NCBI RefSeq assembly: GCF_010078235.1
Contig: NZ_JAABOS010000007.1
Span: 211,190 to 275,189 of the forward strand
DNA length: 64,000 bases
Reading direction: 5' to 3'
Source of the DNA: Cognatundibacterium crateris
GTDB taxonomy: Bacteria > Pseudomonadota > Gammaproteobacteria > Burkholderiales > Burkholderiaceae_D
Under the pieces are notes generated by a model. It saw only the letters and a list, made by a program, of their open reading frames with translations. It was not told the DNA's origin and ran no database searches. Both the position numbers and the translations under genes were made by a program. This document shows, piece by piece, positions 52,818 through 61,997 of this stretch (positions are counted from its first letter, which is position 1; each line of letters opens with the position of its first letter).

Positions 52818-54126
52818 GGGACACCTCCTTCGCCATTCCTGCTGCGCTGCGTCCCTGTACGGCACCTGCCATGATCAGCGGCAGTTCTTCATCCAGATAG
52901 CGGAAAGCGGCGGTTTCACGCTTGAGCTTAAATGCACGGTCGATCAGGTACTGCTTATTCGCCACATGTAAATCTTCCGGTACACGCTGGCCGCTCGCTA
53001 CATAATACAGCGCCAGACGCTGACGGATCGCGATATCCAGCGCACCGCCTATGGTTGCCGCTTCATCCAGTTTAGTCAGGATACAGCCCGCCAGTCCGCC
53101 ACCCTGATAAGCGCGCACCACTTCGCTCAGGGTCTCGCCGGTGGAAGTCGCATTCAGACACAGCAGGCGCTTCACTTGTGAGCCTGAACCAGACAGCATG
53201 GCGACCTGCTCCGTCACCATCTTATCGCGCTGGCTGACACCGACAGTATCTATCAATACTGTATGTTTATTCTTGAGTTCCGACAAGGCAATACGTAAAT
53301 CACTCTCATCTTTCACCGCATGTACCATCACACCCAGGATTTTCCCGTAAATTCTTAACTGTTCGTAGCCGCCGATACGATAGCCATCGGTGGTAATCAG
53401 CGCCAGCTGGGAAGGACCGTGACGCATCACACAACGCGCTGCCAGCTTGGCAGTGGTGGTGGTTTTGCCGACACCGGTTGGCCCCACCAGCGCGTAGACG
53501 CCGCCTTTTTCCAGGATTTCGCTTTCATTGTCGATGGTCATCAGATTACGCGCCAATACTGACTTGACCCATTCCACGCCGTTTTGTACTGAATCACCCT
53601 CAGGCAATTTCGAGATCAGGTAGCGCGACAGACTGGCGCTCAGGCCAGTGGCCAGCATTTCGCGCAGCACTTCGGCTTTATGCGGTTGCTTTTGCTGCGT
53701 CGCTGACCAGGATAATTCAGCCAGCTGCGATTCCAGCATACTGCGCATAGAACGGATTTCACTCATCACATCGTGCAGTTCACTGGATGCCACTGCATTG
53801 GCAGAGCTGACCGGACTGGCGACGGATGGACGGGTAATCAGCGGACGCACTGCCTCGGCTTCCGGTTCAGGCGCGAAACTGCGCGGGCTGAAGCTGCGGG
53901 CAGACTCTGCCGGAAAAGCTGGCGTCAGGCGTGCGACTTCGGGTGCCATGCTGCGTGGCTTTTCAACGGGAGCATATTCCGGCACCGACTCTTCCGCCAT
54001 CGCCATGATCTCGACTTTGCCGTTGACGGTTTTATTGGACAGGATGACGGCATCCGCACCGAGTGCATCACGCAACATACGCAAGGCCTCACGCGAGGTA
54101 TTGGCAGTAAATTTTCTCACGTTCAT
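52810..54126 (-). CDS. flhF: SRP-type GTPase FlhF
   Basis: 438 residues. The N-terminal basic domain (MNVRKFTANTSREALRMLRDALGADAVILSNKTVNG), a Pro/Ser-rich linker and the NG GTPase core follow the family plan. The P-loop GPTGVGKTTTTAKLAAR is near residue 215; GYRIGGYEQLRIYGKILG and LDEAATIGGALD are the other GTPase segments. FlhF places new flagella, often at the pole. It overlaps flhA by 4 bases (ATGA). Confidence 0.95.
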   Translation of the reverse strand: MNVRKFTANTSREALRMLRDALGADAVILSNKTVNGKVEIMAMAEESVPEYAPVEKPRSMAPEVARLTPAFPAESARSFSPRSFAPEPEAEAVRPLITRPSVASPVSSANAVASSELHDVMSEIRSMRSMLESQLAELSWSATQQKQPHKAEVLREMLATGLSASLSRYLISKLPEGDSVQNGVEWVKSVLARNLMTIDNESEILEKGGVYALVGPTGVGKTTTTAKLAARCVMRHGPSQLALITTDGYRIGGYEQLRIYGKILGVMVHAVKDESDLRIALSELKNKHTVLIDTVGVSQRDKMVTEQVAMLSGSGSQVKRLLCLNATSTGETLSEVVRAYQGGGLAGCILTKLDEAATIGGALDIAIRQRLALYYVASGQRVPEDLHVANKQYLIDRAFKLKRETAAFRYLDEELPLIMAGAVQGRSAAGMAKEVSLG

Positions 54127-56231
54127 GATTGCCCTCCGATCAGGCTGGTAACTCTAATTGTTTTAGTTTCAGGTAATTCAGCATGCGACAGCACTTTGAG
54201 TTGTGGCAGTGCGCGGCGCAGGAAGCGCGATAACAGTTGGCGCAGCGGCGCAGGCACCAGCAAGACCGGGGTTTGCCCCATTTGCTCCTGCTGCTTCACA
54301 GCCTGATCGGCCTGTGCCGCCAGCGTGTCAGCCAGACCTGGCTCCAGCGCTGTGCCATCGCCGCCACCGGTATTCATGGCTTGCATCAGCAAACGTTCTA
54401 AGCGGCTGTCGAGTGCCATCACGGTCAGTTCATTCGTGCCCGGGAAAATCTGCTGCACGATCGCACGACCCAGTGCAATCCTGACCTGCGCCGTCAATTC
54501 ATTCGCGTCCTGGCTATGCATCGCCTGCTCAGACAAAGTTTCGATGATGGTGCGCATGTCGCGGATATGTACGCCTTCCTGCAACAGGTTCTGCAATACT
54601 TTTTGCAGTACTGATAAAGGCAGCATTTTTGGCACCAGGTCTTCCACCATCTTAGGCATTTCTTTCGCCAGATGATCAAGCAGGGATTGCACTTCCTGAC
54701 GCCCCAGCAATTCCGCTGCATGCGTGGTGATGATGTGATTCAGATGGGTCGCAATCACAGTGCCTGCATCGACCACGGTGTAACCCATGATCTGCGCCTG
54801 CTCACGCATGCTGCCATCGATCCAGACAGCGGGCAGACCAAAGGCCGGGTCAGTAGTTTCTGCACCAGGCAAAGGACCGCTGACCATGCCGGGATTAATC
54901 GCCAGATACTGACCATTCATGGCTTCGCCAGTACCCACCTCTACGCCTTTGAGTGCGATTTTGTACGCCGAAGGTTTGAGCTCCAGATTGTCGCGAATAT
55001 GCACAGCTGGCGACAGGAAGCCAACTTCCTGTGCGAATTTTTTACGTATGCCTTTAATCCGGCGCAGCAATTCACCACCCTGAGATTTGTCGACCAAAGG
55101 GATCAGGCGATAGCCCACTTCCAGACCCAGGGTATCGACCGGCAAAATATCCTGCCAGGTGGCTTCTTCCATTTCCGGTGCGGCAGCAGCGGCGGCGGTT
55201 GCGGCAGCGGCTTGCGCGGCATTGGCTGCAGCCGGGCTGCTTTGCTCATCAATGCGTTTCTGGATCAGATAACCGGCACCACCCAGCACCGAGGCCAGGA
55301 ACACAAACGCCATATGTGGCATGCCGGGAATCACGCCCATGCCGCCGACGATGCCCGCAGTAATGAACATCACCTGTGGCTTGGCAAATAACTGACCGAC
55401 TAACTGGGTACTGATATCTTCTTCACTGGCGACGCGCGATACCACCACACCGGCTGCAATAGAAATAATCAGCGAAGGAATCTGTGCCACCAGACCGTCA
55501 CCAATCGCCAGCAAGGTATAGTTTTTCAGGGCGGCACCAAAGTCCATATCATGCTGCACCATGCCCACGATCAAACCACCGACGATATTGACTACGGTGA
55601 CCACGATACCGGCCACTGCATCACCACGTACGTATTTGGAGGCACCGTCCATCGCGCCATAGAATTCTGCTTCCTGTGCGACTTCGGTACGGCGGCGACG
55701 TGCTTCCTGCTCCGGGATCAGACCCGCATTTAAATCCGCATCAATCGCCATTTGCTTACCAGGCATCGCATCCAATGCAAAACGCGCACCGACTTCCGCG
55801 ATTCGGCCCGCACCTTTGGTCACCACGGTAAAGTTAATAATGGTCAGAATCACGAACACCACGATACCGACGGTGTAGTTACCACCAATCAGAAAATGGC
55901 CGAAAGCCTCAATCACCTTACCCGCTGCATCCGGACCAGTATGACCTTCAGTCAGCACGATACGGGTGGATGCCACGTTCAGCGATAAACGCAACATTGT
56001 GCTGACCAGCAGCACCGTAGGGAACACCATGAAATCCAGCGGCTTGACCGTGTACAGACTGGTCAGCAATACGATCACCGCAATCGCGATATTGAAGCTG
56101 AAAAACATATCCAGTATGAAGGCCGGCAAAGGCAAAATCATCATCGCCAGCATCAGGATGATTAACAGCGGTGCCGCCAAAGCCTTAGCATTCATGCCGG
56201 CCATCCACATCGGCAGTCTCAGGCTATTCAT
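54123..56231 (-). CDS. flhA: Flagellar export gate protein FlhA
   Basis: 702 residues. About eight N-terminal membrane segments include PLDFMVFPTVLLVSTMLRLSLNVASTR and the FHIPEP segment VGARFALDAMPGKQMAIDADLNAG. The cytoplasmic C-terminal domain runs from about residue 345, after an Ala-rich linker (AAAATAAAAAAPEME). It forms the export-gate ring with FlhB. It starts inside the end of flhB (8-base overlap), with AGGAGAG upstream. Confidence 0.97.
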   Translation of the reverse strand: MNSLRLPMWMAGMNAKALAAPLLIILMLAMMILPLPAFILDMFFSFNIAIAVIVLLTSLYTVKPLDFMVFPTVLLVSTMLRLSLNVASTRIVLTEGHTGPDAAGKVIEAFGHFLIGGNYTVGIVVFVILTIINFTVVTKGAGRIAEVGARFALDAMPGKQMAIDADLNAGLIPEQEARRRRTEVAQEAEFYGAMDGASKYVRGDAVAGIVVTVVNIVGGLIVGMVQHDMDFGAALKNYTLLAIGDGLVAQIPSLIISIAAGVVVSRVASEEDISTQLVGQLFAKPQVMFITAGIVGGMGVIPGMPHMAFVFLASVLGGAGYLIQKRIDEQSSPAAANAAQAAAATAAAAAAPEMEEATWQDILPVDTLGLEVGYRLIPLVDKSQGGELLRRIKGIRKKFAQEVGFLSPAVHIRDNLELKPSAYKIALKGVEVGTGEAMNGQYLAINPGMVSGPLPGAETTDPAFGLPAVWIDGSMREQAQIMGYTVVDAGTVIATHLNHIITTHAAELLGRQEVQSLLDHLAKEMPKMVEDLVPKMLPLSVLQKVLQNLLQEGVHIRDMRTIIETLSEQAMHSQDANELTAQVRIALGRAIVQQIFPGTNELTVMALDSRLERLLMQAMNTGGGDGTALEPGLADTLAAQADQAVKQQEQMGQTPVLLVPAPLRQLLSRFLRRALPQLKVLSHAELPETKTIRVTSLIGGQS

Positions 56232-57378
56232 GGTTCTCTCCTAACAAATTCAAAGGGTCCAGCTCTTTTGGTACATTCAGATTGCGTGGCTCATCGGGAT
56301 ACTTACCACCACGTTCGCGATACACCCGCAACTGGAATACATAGGCCAGCACTTCTGCCACCGCACCGTACAAAGCCTCAGGAATTTCATCGCCCAGCTC
56401 AGTGTGCTTGTACAGCGCACGGGCCAGCGGTGGCGCTTCCAGCAGCGGCACTTTATTTTCTGCCGCGATTTCACGTATTTTGGCAGCCACAGCATCCGCA
56501 CCTTTGGCCACCACCTGCGGCGCACGCATGCCGCCTTCTGTGTATCTCAGCGCGACCGCAAAGTGGGTCGGGTTAGTCACTACCACATCAGCAGTCGGGA
56601 TTTCTGACATCATGCGGCGGCGTGCCATCTCACGCTGTTGCTGACGCATTTTTGCCTTGATCTGCGGATTACCATTGGCTTCTTTCGATTCCTGGATCAC
56701 TTCCTGATGCGTCATCTTCAGCTTCTCGGCATAGGCCCACATCTGGTAAGGCGCATCAATCGCCGCGATCACCACCAGCGAAGCCACAATCGCCATAAAA
56801 CACACGCCCAGCATATGGCCCACGTGCGCAGAACCTGCCTGTACCGATTCTGTGGCGAGACTGAACATCGCCTCTTTCTGCCCCATCACCACCACCCAGG
56901 ATACGCAGCCGACCAGGATGGTTTTCAAGACTGCCTTGAGCAACTCGACACCGGCACGCGAAGACACCATATTGCCGAGTCCGGAAATCGGATTCATGCG
57001 GTCAAAATTAGGTTCCAACGCCTTGGCACTGAACAGCCAGCCACCGATCAATAAAGGTGAGGCCAGTGCCACGATCAGCAACAACACGGCGACCGGTGCG
57101 AAAGCCAGCAACACATCGGTCAGACTGACAGAGATTTTTTGCACCAGCAAATTGAAATCAAAAGCGACTTCGCGCTCCAGGCTAAGGCCAGTAATCAGGC
57201 TGTGATTGAGCTGATTCACCAGTGAGCCACCCATCGCCCACAAAGCACCACCCGCTGCCAGCAACACCGTACAAGTCGATAACTCGCGCGAACGCGGAAC
57301 ATCACCCTCTTTGCGCGCGTCTTCCAGACGCTTGGGCGAGGCCGGTTCGGTTCTTTCGAGATCGCTTTCTTCGGACAT
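56224..57378 (-). CDS. flhB: Flagellar export switch protein FlhB
   Basis: 384 residues. The four-helix membrane part is followed by the autocleaving domain with NPTHFAVALRY (the NPTH site near residue 270, cleaved between Asn and Pro). FlhB switches the export substrate from hook to filament proteins. First gene of the operon, about 90 bases after a FlhDC-type box. An extended C-terminal tail follows the core. Confidence 0.97.
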   Translation of the reverse strand: MSEESDLERTEPASPKRLEDARKEGDVPRSRELSTCTVLLAAGGALWAMGGSLVNQLNHSLITGLSLEREVAFDFNLLVQKISVSLTDVLLAFAPVAVLLLIVALASPLLIGGWLFSAKALEPNFDRMNPISGLGNMVSSRAGVELLKAVLKTILVGCVSWVVVMGQKEAMFSLATESVQAGSAHVGHMLGVCFMAIVASLVVIAAIDAPYQMWAYAEKLKMTHQEVIQESKEANGNPQIKAKMRQQQREMARRRMMSEIPTADVVVTNPTHFAVALRYTEGGMRAPQVVAKGADAVAAKIREIAAENKVPLLEAPPLARALYKHTELGDEIPEALYGAVAEVLAYVFQLRVYRERGGKYPDEPRNLNVPKELDPLNLLGENHE

Positions 57379-57440
57379 TGCCGACTCCTGTTATTTCCGC
57401 ATGGCAAACACGACTTCACCATCACACGTCTACAGTTAGC

Positions 57441-57446
57441 ATTATT
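57441..57446 (-). promoter_or_regulatory. -10 element of flhB
   Basis: AATAAT on the minus strand, 23 bases from the FlhDC-type box, the same distance as at flgB. It lies about 60 bases before the flhB ATG. Confidence 0.5.
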
Positions 57447-57469
57447 GGCGAGTCAAACCACATTGCATG

Positions 57470-57505
57470 CTTGGAACAAACGAGGAAAAACCCGCTTATT
57501 CCCAG
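57470..57505. promoter_or_regulatory. FlhDC-type box upstream of flhB
   Basis: Arms CTTGGAACAAACG (57470-57482) and CGCTTATTCCCAG (57493-57505) are complementary at 10 of 13 positions with a 10-base spacer. This is the layout of FlhD4C2 sites (two half-sites around AAATARCG, 10-12 apart). It shares 24 of 36 bases with the flgB/flgA box. Confidence 0.65.
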
Positions 57506-57628
57506 ATAACAGAGAAAATCAGCACTGGCGCTGACGCCCTATGCCCCCCCATACGGGCAAAAGCAATGCAAATCAGCATGAAAACGAAGGATGAGAAGAA
57601 AGGATAAAAAAGGAAGTCCAATAAATAC

Positions 57629-57662
57629 GCGGCCTGCAGCCCGAAAACAGGCTGCAGGCCGC
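57629..57662. terminator. Strong GC-rich hairpin downstream of the tautomerase gene
   Basis: GCGGCCTGCAGCC and GGCTGCAGGCCGC are perfectly complementary with an 8-base loop. There is no long T tract, so it could be a weak terminator of the minus-strand tautomerase gene or an RNA-stability element. The rest of 57506-57756 shows nothing else clear. Confidence 0.5.
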
Positions 57663-57756
57663 ATAGATACTGGGTGATTGGAAATTGACTGCTTAGTGAT
57701 TGCAGATTGCCAGATGCAAGGGAATCAGCAAGCACGGAGGGAAGAAGAAAACGAAC

Positions 57757-58137
57757 TCAGACGTGCAGCATACGCCCGCCAGCAAATGACCAGTTTTCCC
57801 AGGTGGTTTCTTTGAAGCAGACCATCACCTGCTCAGGCGACATACCTGCAGCGCGGATGCCCTCCATCAGCGTCGCCAGCAAGGCTTTCTTGACCTTCAC
57901 ACTGCGCCCGGCCGACCACACAATTTCAATGAGCACAAAGTCATCTGTGCGCGCTTCAGTCAGATCGGGATAATGGGTATCAAAGCGAAAATCCTCAGCG
58001 GCCAATTCCAGCACACGCTGAAATACATCGGTTTGCGGCACCCCACTGGCCACCAGTGCGGCATGTACCGCCTGTAATACGGCATCTTTGAAGGCGGTGG
58101 TTTTGGGCTGACGCGTGGTGATGGTAACGATGGGCAT
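57757..58137 (-). CDS. Tautomerase (4-oxalocrotonate tautomerase-like) family protein
   Basis: 126 residues from the ATG at 58137 (AGGAGAC 6 bases upstream); an earlier start at 58182 would hide the N-terminal proline. After Met removal the chain begins with Pro (PIVTITTRQPK), the catalytic base of tautomerases. The ALLATLMEGIRAAGMSPEQVMVCFKET segment belongs to the larger members of the family, about twice the size of 4-OT. The substrate is unknown. Confidence 0.8.
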   Translation of the reverse strand: MPIVTITTRQPKTTAFKDAVLQAVHAALVASGVPQTDVFQRVLELAAEDFRFDTHYPDLTEARTDDFVLIEIVWSAGRSVKVKKALLATLMEGIRAAGMSPEQVMVCFKETTWENWSFAGGRMLHV

Positions 58138-58274
58138 AGCAGTCTCCTGTCTGTAGCGCTTAGCAGTGAAAGGTCGTGGCAAACAACGGGAACAGCCTCA
58201 GGCTAACACATCTCCATGCAGGCCACCGCGCGCTGTTCAGCCAACAACAGCGTGCCGTTGCGGCAAGATGACAG

Positions 58275-58904
58275 TCAGGAAGCCAGGTCTATCCTCGCCA
58301 CCAGCGGCACATTCGCCGGTGCCTGATAATCACCCACCACCAGGGCGCGTTGACCAGCCTGCGCCAAGGCAGCCATCTGGGACAACACAAACGTCGCCGA
58401 ACTTTTATCCAGCGCCGCCAGCGGATCATCCAGCAAAGTCAGCGCCGCCCCACTCGCAAACGCCGCCGCAATCCACACCTTGCGTCGGGTACCGGCCGAT
58501 AACATCCGTATCTGCTTGAACAAATGCGGCTCCAGCGCCAGCCCGGCAATCAGCTGCGCCAGCGCCGCCGGATCAAAGCCCGCATAGCGACTGGCCTGCA
58601 AAGCAAAAAAGGCCTCCACCGTGAGCTCATCATAATCCGCAGTCACTGGCGCAATCCAATATACCTGCCGCCCATAAGCCTGCATATCCACCTGCCGCAC
58701 CACACCCGACAGACACAGGCTGCCTGCAGCAGCTTGCAACTCGCCCGCCAGCAAACGCAGAAAATCGGTCTTGCACTCCCCTTCCTCATCACACACCAGC
58801 GTCACACCGGCACCAATGGCACCCGACCAGCCACGCAAGACCAGCCGCCCATGCGCGATATGCAAGCCATCGATCTGTAAAATTGCCGCGTTTTCAGTAT
58901 GCAT
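58275..58904 (-). CDS. Orphan ABC-type ATPase with altered nucleotide motifs
   Basis: About 210 residues from the ATG at 58904 (a GTG at 58913 is possible). It follows the ABC ATPase plan: Walker A region CDEEGECKTDFLRLLAG, signature MLSAGTRRKVWIAAAF and Walker B ALTLLDDPLAALD. Each is off consensus: the GxxGxGKS loop has Cys for the last Gly, the signature has LSAGT for LSGGQ, and the catalytic Glu after Walker B is Asp. It is closest to CcmA-like short ATPases. No permease gene adjoins it. Activity is uncertain. Confidence 0.7.
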   Translation of the reverse strand: MHTENAAILQIDGLHIAHGRLVLRGWSGAIGAGVTLVCDEEGECKTDFLRLLAGELQAAAGSLCLSGVVRQVDMQAYGRQVYWIAPVTADYDELTVEAFFALQASRYAGFDPAALAQLIAGLALEPHLFKQIRMLSAGTRRKVWIAAAFASGAALTLLDDPLAALDKSSATFVLSQMAALAQAGQRALVVGDYQAPANVPLVARIDLAS

Positions 58905-59037
58905 AACAGACACCAGTGATTCTTATTGAACAGGGAAAAAGCCAGCCCAAAGGCAAGCGCAGTCAGCGCCAGCATTATGGCGACAAACTATGCACACCAC
59001 AATCTGACAGCATTCGTATCCGGCATTTGAAACAGAC

Positions 59038-59117
59038 AACAAAAAACCCGCAAACTCCAAAGAATTTGCGGGTTTTTGCACTTACTTAGATGTCGATATG
59101 GTGCCCGAGGCCGGAAT
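59038..59117 (-). repeat. Repeat A: tRNA-Leu 3' end plus terminator (candidate att)
   Basis: 80 bases identical to 63745-63824 except one position. They include the terminator hairpin AAAAACCCGCAAA / TTTGCGGGTTTTT and the last 20 bases of tRNA-Leu on the minus strand; beyond 59117 the tRNA match stops abruptly. This is the pattern left when an element integrates at a tRNA 3' end. The 18 bases ending at 59040 (GCATTTGAAACAGACAAC) are also shared with repeat B. Confidence 0.85.
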
Positions 59118-59282
59118 GAAGATCAGTGAATTTACCAATACAAATCAATGACTTAAAATTTAAACCGCTCGAAATGCCATTACTGATGCAGGTGCGCTCA
59201 ACCAGCATTCAATTTTCGATTAGATCAGTCGTAGTACTTTGAAAGCAGTATCATTCCTTAACTAGTTGCAATGCAGAGCTAT

Positions 59283-60908
59283 CTACTTTTTTTGAGTAGC
59301 AGAGAGCTGCTCCTTTAGCTCCCCACACTTCTTCGCATTCTTAAACAAAACTGCCAAATATGATTCTGGAAAACGTTCATTCACTATTTTTAGCAGTTGT
59401 TCATGAATTACACGAATAATATCAATCGTAGGTGTTTTCCTATATGTCGTGAGAGCGATGTGTTCAATAAACCTGTTGCCGTGAATAGCCAACTGGGCCT
59501 CGCGTGCGGTTTGAGAGTTCGCGAACTCGTTTAGCGCTTTTGTAGTTTTTCTCAATTTCTGCACCATGGGCCAAATAGTTTGTGCCTCAATACCCGCCGC
59601 AAACAATTTGTGATAATGCCCGTTTCGATCTGTAAGCGACCCTGCGTTCCTCTTTGCAAGGACAACATTGGCAATCGAATCGCCCGAAAGAGCCAATGTC
59701 AGCGCCAACTCTTGTACATCTAAGCCAATGGATTCATCTCGAACTTTTTCACCGCGTCTGTAGCAATACTGAATATTCATCTTACGGAATGACTCTGCAA
59801 GCCCATTTTGCAGCTCTTCAAGTGCAAGAAAGTCTTTTGCTTCAACGCGGTTTTGAGTATTTGTCGCAGTCGTAATTTTGCTAGATAAATCTAGTGGAGA
59901 ATTTTCAAGCGATACAATTTTTACTTGTACATACCCCTGCTTTGTGATGTCAGGCCTCTTCAAATTGGCGGCGTAAATTGATCCTGTCGTCTGAGCACCG
60001 TTTACAATTTTTATGTTCGAGACTTTCCAGTTCGAACTCTCCTTTTGATCGCCAAGTCCAGTAGGTTTCCGCTTAATGCCATCGGCAATGGCTGTGATTC
60101 CATTATTCAAATACCAAAAATCTTTTGGGTATCGCAAAAGAGTAGCCTCAATCTGCGAATTGATATCACTATCCGAGAGTGTGTTTCTAATGTTCTCGGT
60201 AAAAAGCAAGTCTCCGTGCTGCGAGTACCACTCTGCAATATCTGCGCACGAAACCTTCCCATAAACAGAATAATATGGATCGCTCTGCTCACCCCATTGC
60301 AATAGATTTACCTCTACATCAGATGTCGAGCCTGACTGCGCAGTCTTTATCGTTCTGATTATTTTTTTCAAATCAAATTTGAAGAAGGTAACAATATCCT
60401 GTGAATCGGAGTTATTTTCAGAGAGAAATTTATCAATTATTTCCTGACATTCCTCACTTATTTCATTATCACTATTAAAGGCAACAACAAGCACAATCTC
60501 TGGATCACGTTTGATCCCAGAAGAAATTTCTGAGGCTATAGCTTTAAAGCGCTTATTAAATTTCGTCCATTCTTCATTTAATAAGTCGTATACCCCTGCA
60601 ATAAATTTCCTCAGATCACCCGTATCAATCGTCCCAGTCCCCTTGGTAGACCACTTGGCCTGAACAATGTAAAGCTTATTCCGTGACGGATCATAAAAGA
60701 CACCATCAATTCCGTTGTCCTTGGATCCATCAGTAACATATTTCGAGAGCCCGGGATACTTCTCACCAGACAAGCCTGCGAGAGCAATTGCCACTAGCCC
60801 GCGTGACATACACTTAGACTCGTCGCCTTTAGCATCATCTAGATATAAGTGCTCCTTTACCGAATTGACTACGTGATTTTTCACACGATTTGCAAGAATT
60901 ATGCTCAT
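59283..60908 (-). CDS. AIPR-family abortive-infection (phage-defence) protein
   Basis: 541 residues. The AIPR domain (about residues 230-480) is recognised by LLFTENIRNTLSDSDINSQIEATL and DFWYLNNGITAIADG, then IVNGAQTTGSI. The N-terminal 130 residues contain NGIDGVFYDPSRNKLYIVQAKWS, a GxD-x(about 13)-QxK pattern like PD-(D/E)xK nucleases of the Mrr type. AIPR proteins are linked to abortive-infection phage resistance, so a nuclease that acts after infection is likely but inferred. The GC content is lower than its neighbours, as expected of transferred DNA. It lies inside a tRNA-bounded islet. Confidence 0.8.
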   Translation of the reverse strand: MSIILANRVKNHVVNSVKEHLYLDDAKGDESKCMSRGLVAIALAGLSGEKYPGLSKYVTDGSKDNGIDGVFYDPSRNKLYIVQAKWSTKGTGTIDTGDLRKFIAGVYDLLNEEWTKFNKRFKAIASEISSGIKRDPEIVLVVAFNSDNEISEECQEIIDKFLSENNSDSQDIVTFFKFDLKKIIRTIKTAQSGSTSDVEVNLLQWGEQSDPYYSVYGKVSCADIAEWYSQHGDLLFTENIRNTLSDSDINSQIEATLLRYPKDFWYLNNGITAIADGIKRKPTGLGDQKESSNWKVSNIKIVNGAQTTGSIYAANLKRPDITKQGYVQVKIVSLENSPLDLSSKITTATNTQNRVEAKDFLALEELQNGLAESFRKMNIQYCYRRGEKVRDESIGLDVQELALTLALSGDSIANVVLAKRNAGSLTDRNGHYHKLFAAGIEAQTIWPMVQKLRKTTKALNEFANSQTAREAQLAIHGNRFIEHIALTTYRKTPTIDIIRVIHEQLLKIVNERFPESYLAVLFKNAKKCGELKEQLSATQKK

Positions 60909-61015
60909 GCTGACTCTCGAAATTTAATTGGCAGTTTTTTAAGTGGTGTTATCTGGATTCTAATTGAAATGGGTTATTTATAAAACCTACTATACGATTT
61001 CACTCAATGTACTAT

Positions 61016-61273
61016 CTATATTGTTAACAGCATTAGTGCATTTGGTTCTGATTCTATCTTTACATCTTCGAATAGCAGTTTGATGAGAGCACCAAGCCTA
61101 GCCAGATTTGAAACAGTCATAATGTTTAGGCACGCTTGTGCGAAGTCGCCGGTCCAAGAGCCGAAAGGAGACAGATAGCTATCTATGTAGACGCACATCT
61201 CCATAAACCTATACGAGAGGAATTTAAAGTCATCGATCTCGTGTGATTTGATGTTGGCCTCAGAATCCGCCAC
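61016..61273 (-). CDS. Hypothetical small protein in the AIPR islet
   Basis: 85 residues from a GTG at 61273 with TAGGCG upstream. Helical, without signal, membrane segment or a motif I recognise (MADSEANIKSHEIDDFKFLSYRFMEMCVY...). It precedes the AIPR gene on the same strand by 107 bases and could be co-transcribed with it, but it may also be a remnant. Low GC content like the AIPR gene. Confidence 0.35.
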   Translation of the reverse strand: MADSEANIKSHEIDDFKFLSYRFMEMCVYIDSYLSPFGSWTGDFAQACLNIMTVSNLARLGALIKLLFEDVKIESEPNALMLLTI

Positions 61274-61381
61274 TTACGCCTACTGCATAGCAGCTTCTCG
61301 ATTAGGCGTCCGGTAGCAATCTTTCGGCAAACGAAGCGCGCCATAATCTGTCAGCGATCGCACCCAGCATTTGAAACAGAC

Positions 61382-61505
61382 AACAAAAAACCCGCAAACT
61401 CCAAAGAATTTGCGGGGATTTGCACTGACTGGGTTGTCGAATTGTGCTCGAGGCCGGAATCGAACTGGCATGCCCCTTTTACGGAAAGCGGCGGACTTTA
61501 AGGCT
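61382..61505 (-). pseudogene. Repeat B: decayed tRNA-Leu remnant with terminator
   Basis: Matches the intact tRNA-Leu region (63745-63870) from its terminator through the acceptor, T arm and variable arm to the anticodon loop, with many substitutions. The CCA end is broken (CAA), the terminator stem is damaged (GCGGGGATTT), and the 5' half of the tRNA is missing. Copies A and B share 15 bases of left flank not present at the intact tRNA. It marks the boundary between the AIPR and HipBA islets. Confidence 0.8.
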
Positions 61506-61926
61506 ACTATTTTTGCAGAACACAACTCCCCACAAACCTAAGCTGGCTCTATGTTTCACGAAAAATAACCGATATGTAAATCGTTTTTCAGAACAAACCA
61601 GCACACATTACCGACTTTCAATATGACGTTTGATCGATGTCCAGGTGTGAGGTTTGGCAGATGGCCCAAGTCTTGATCAGGCCACAATGAGAGAAAAAAT
61701 TACTCTAATGGTAAATCTGCTTGCAGATAAAGAGAGTGCATCCAGAGGAAAATCAAAACGAACCGCCCCATACTGTCTGCACATTTGCCAGCCTGCTCAT
61801 CTCAATATCCCCTACTCAGACCCATTGCCAATCAAATTTGAGAAATAATGATTGCATTACCAGCTCTCACTCCCTATATTCATTAAATATAAGAAACGAT
61901 GTGTAAAAACATCTAAAGACACTCAT
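61506..61926. other. Leader region of the HipBA islet, no gene seen
   Basis: Only short ORFs without ribosome sites. The region ends with AT-rich DNA that should hold the hipBA promoter; GATGTGTAAAAACATC (61900-61915) is a short inverted repeat in it. Confidence 0.4.
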
Positions 61927-61948
61927 TATTTCTCATAAAAGAGAAATA
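61927..61948. promoter_or_regulatory. Palindrome upstream of hipB, candidate autoregulatory operator
   Basis: TATTTCTC and GAGAAATA are perfectly complementary with a 6-base spacer, 49 bases before the hipB ATG. HipB proteins repress their own operon through such palindromes. A further GAGAAATAA lies at about 61842, giving a second possible half-site. Confidence 0.55.
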
Positions 61949-61997
61949 AATATGCAGCTGCCCTGTAAATTCTTTCGCTTCTCTTATTTGAGTAATC

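Noticed and set aside
61280..61525. ORF of 81 codons across repeat B
   Set aside because: It is made by translating the tRNA remnant and its terminator; not a protein gene.
61654..61848. ORF of 64 codons before hipB
   Set aside because: No ribosome site, no conserved motif, in AT-rich leader DNA.
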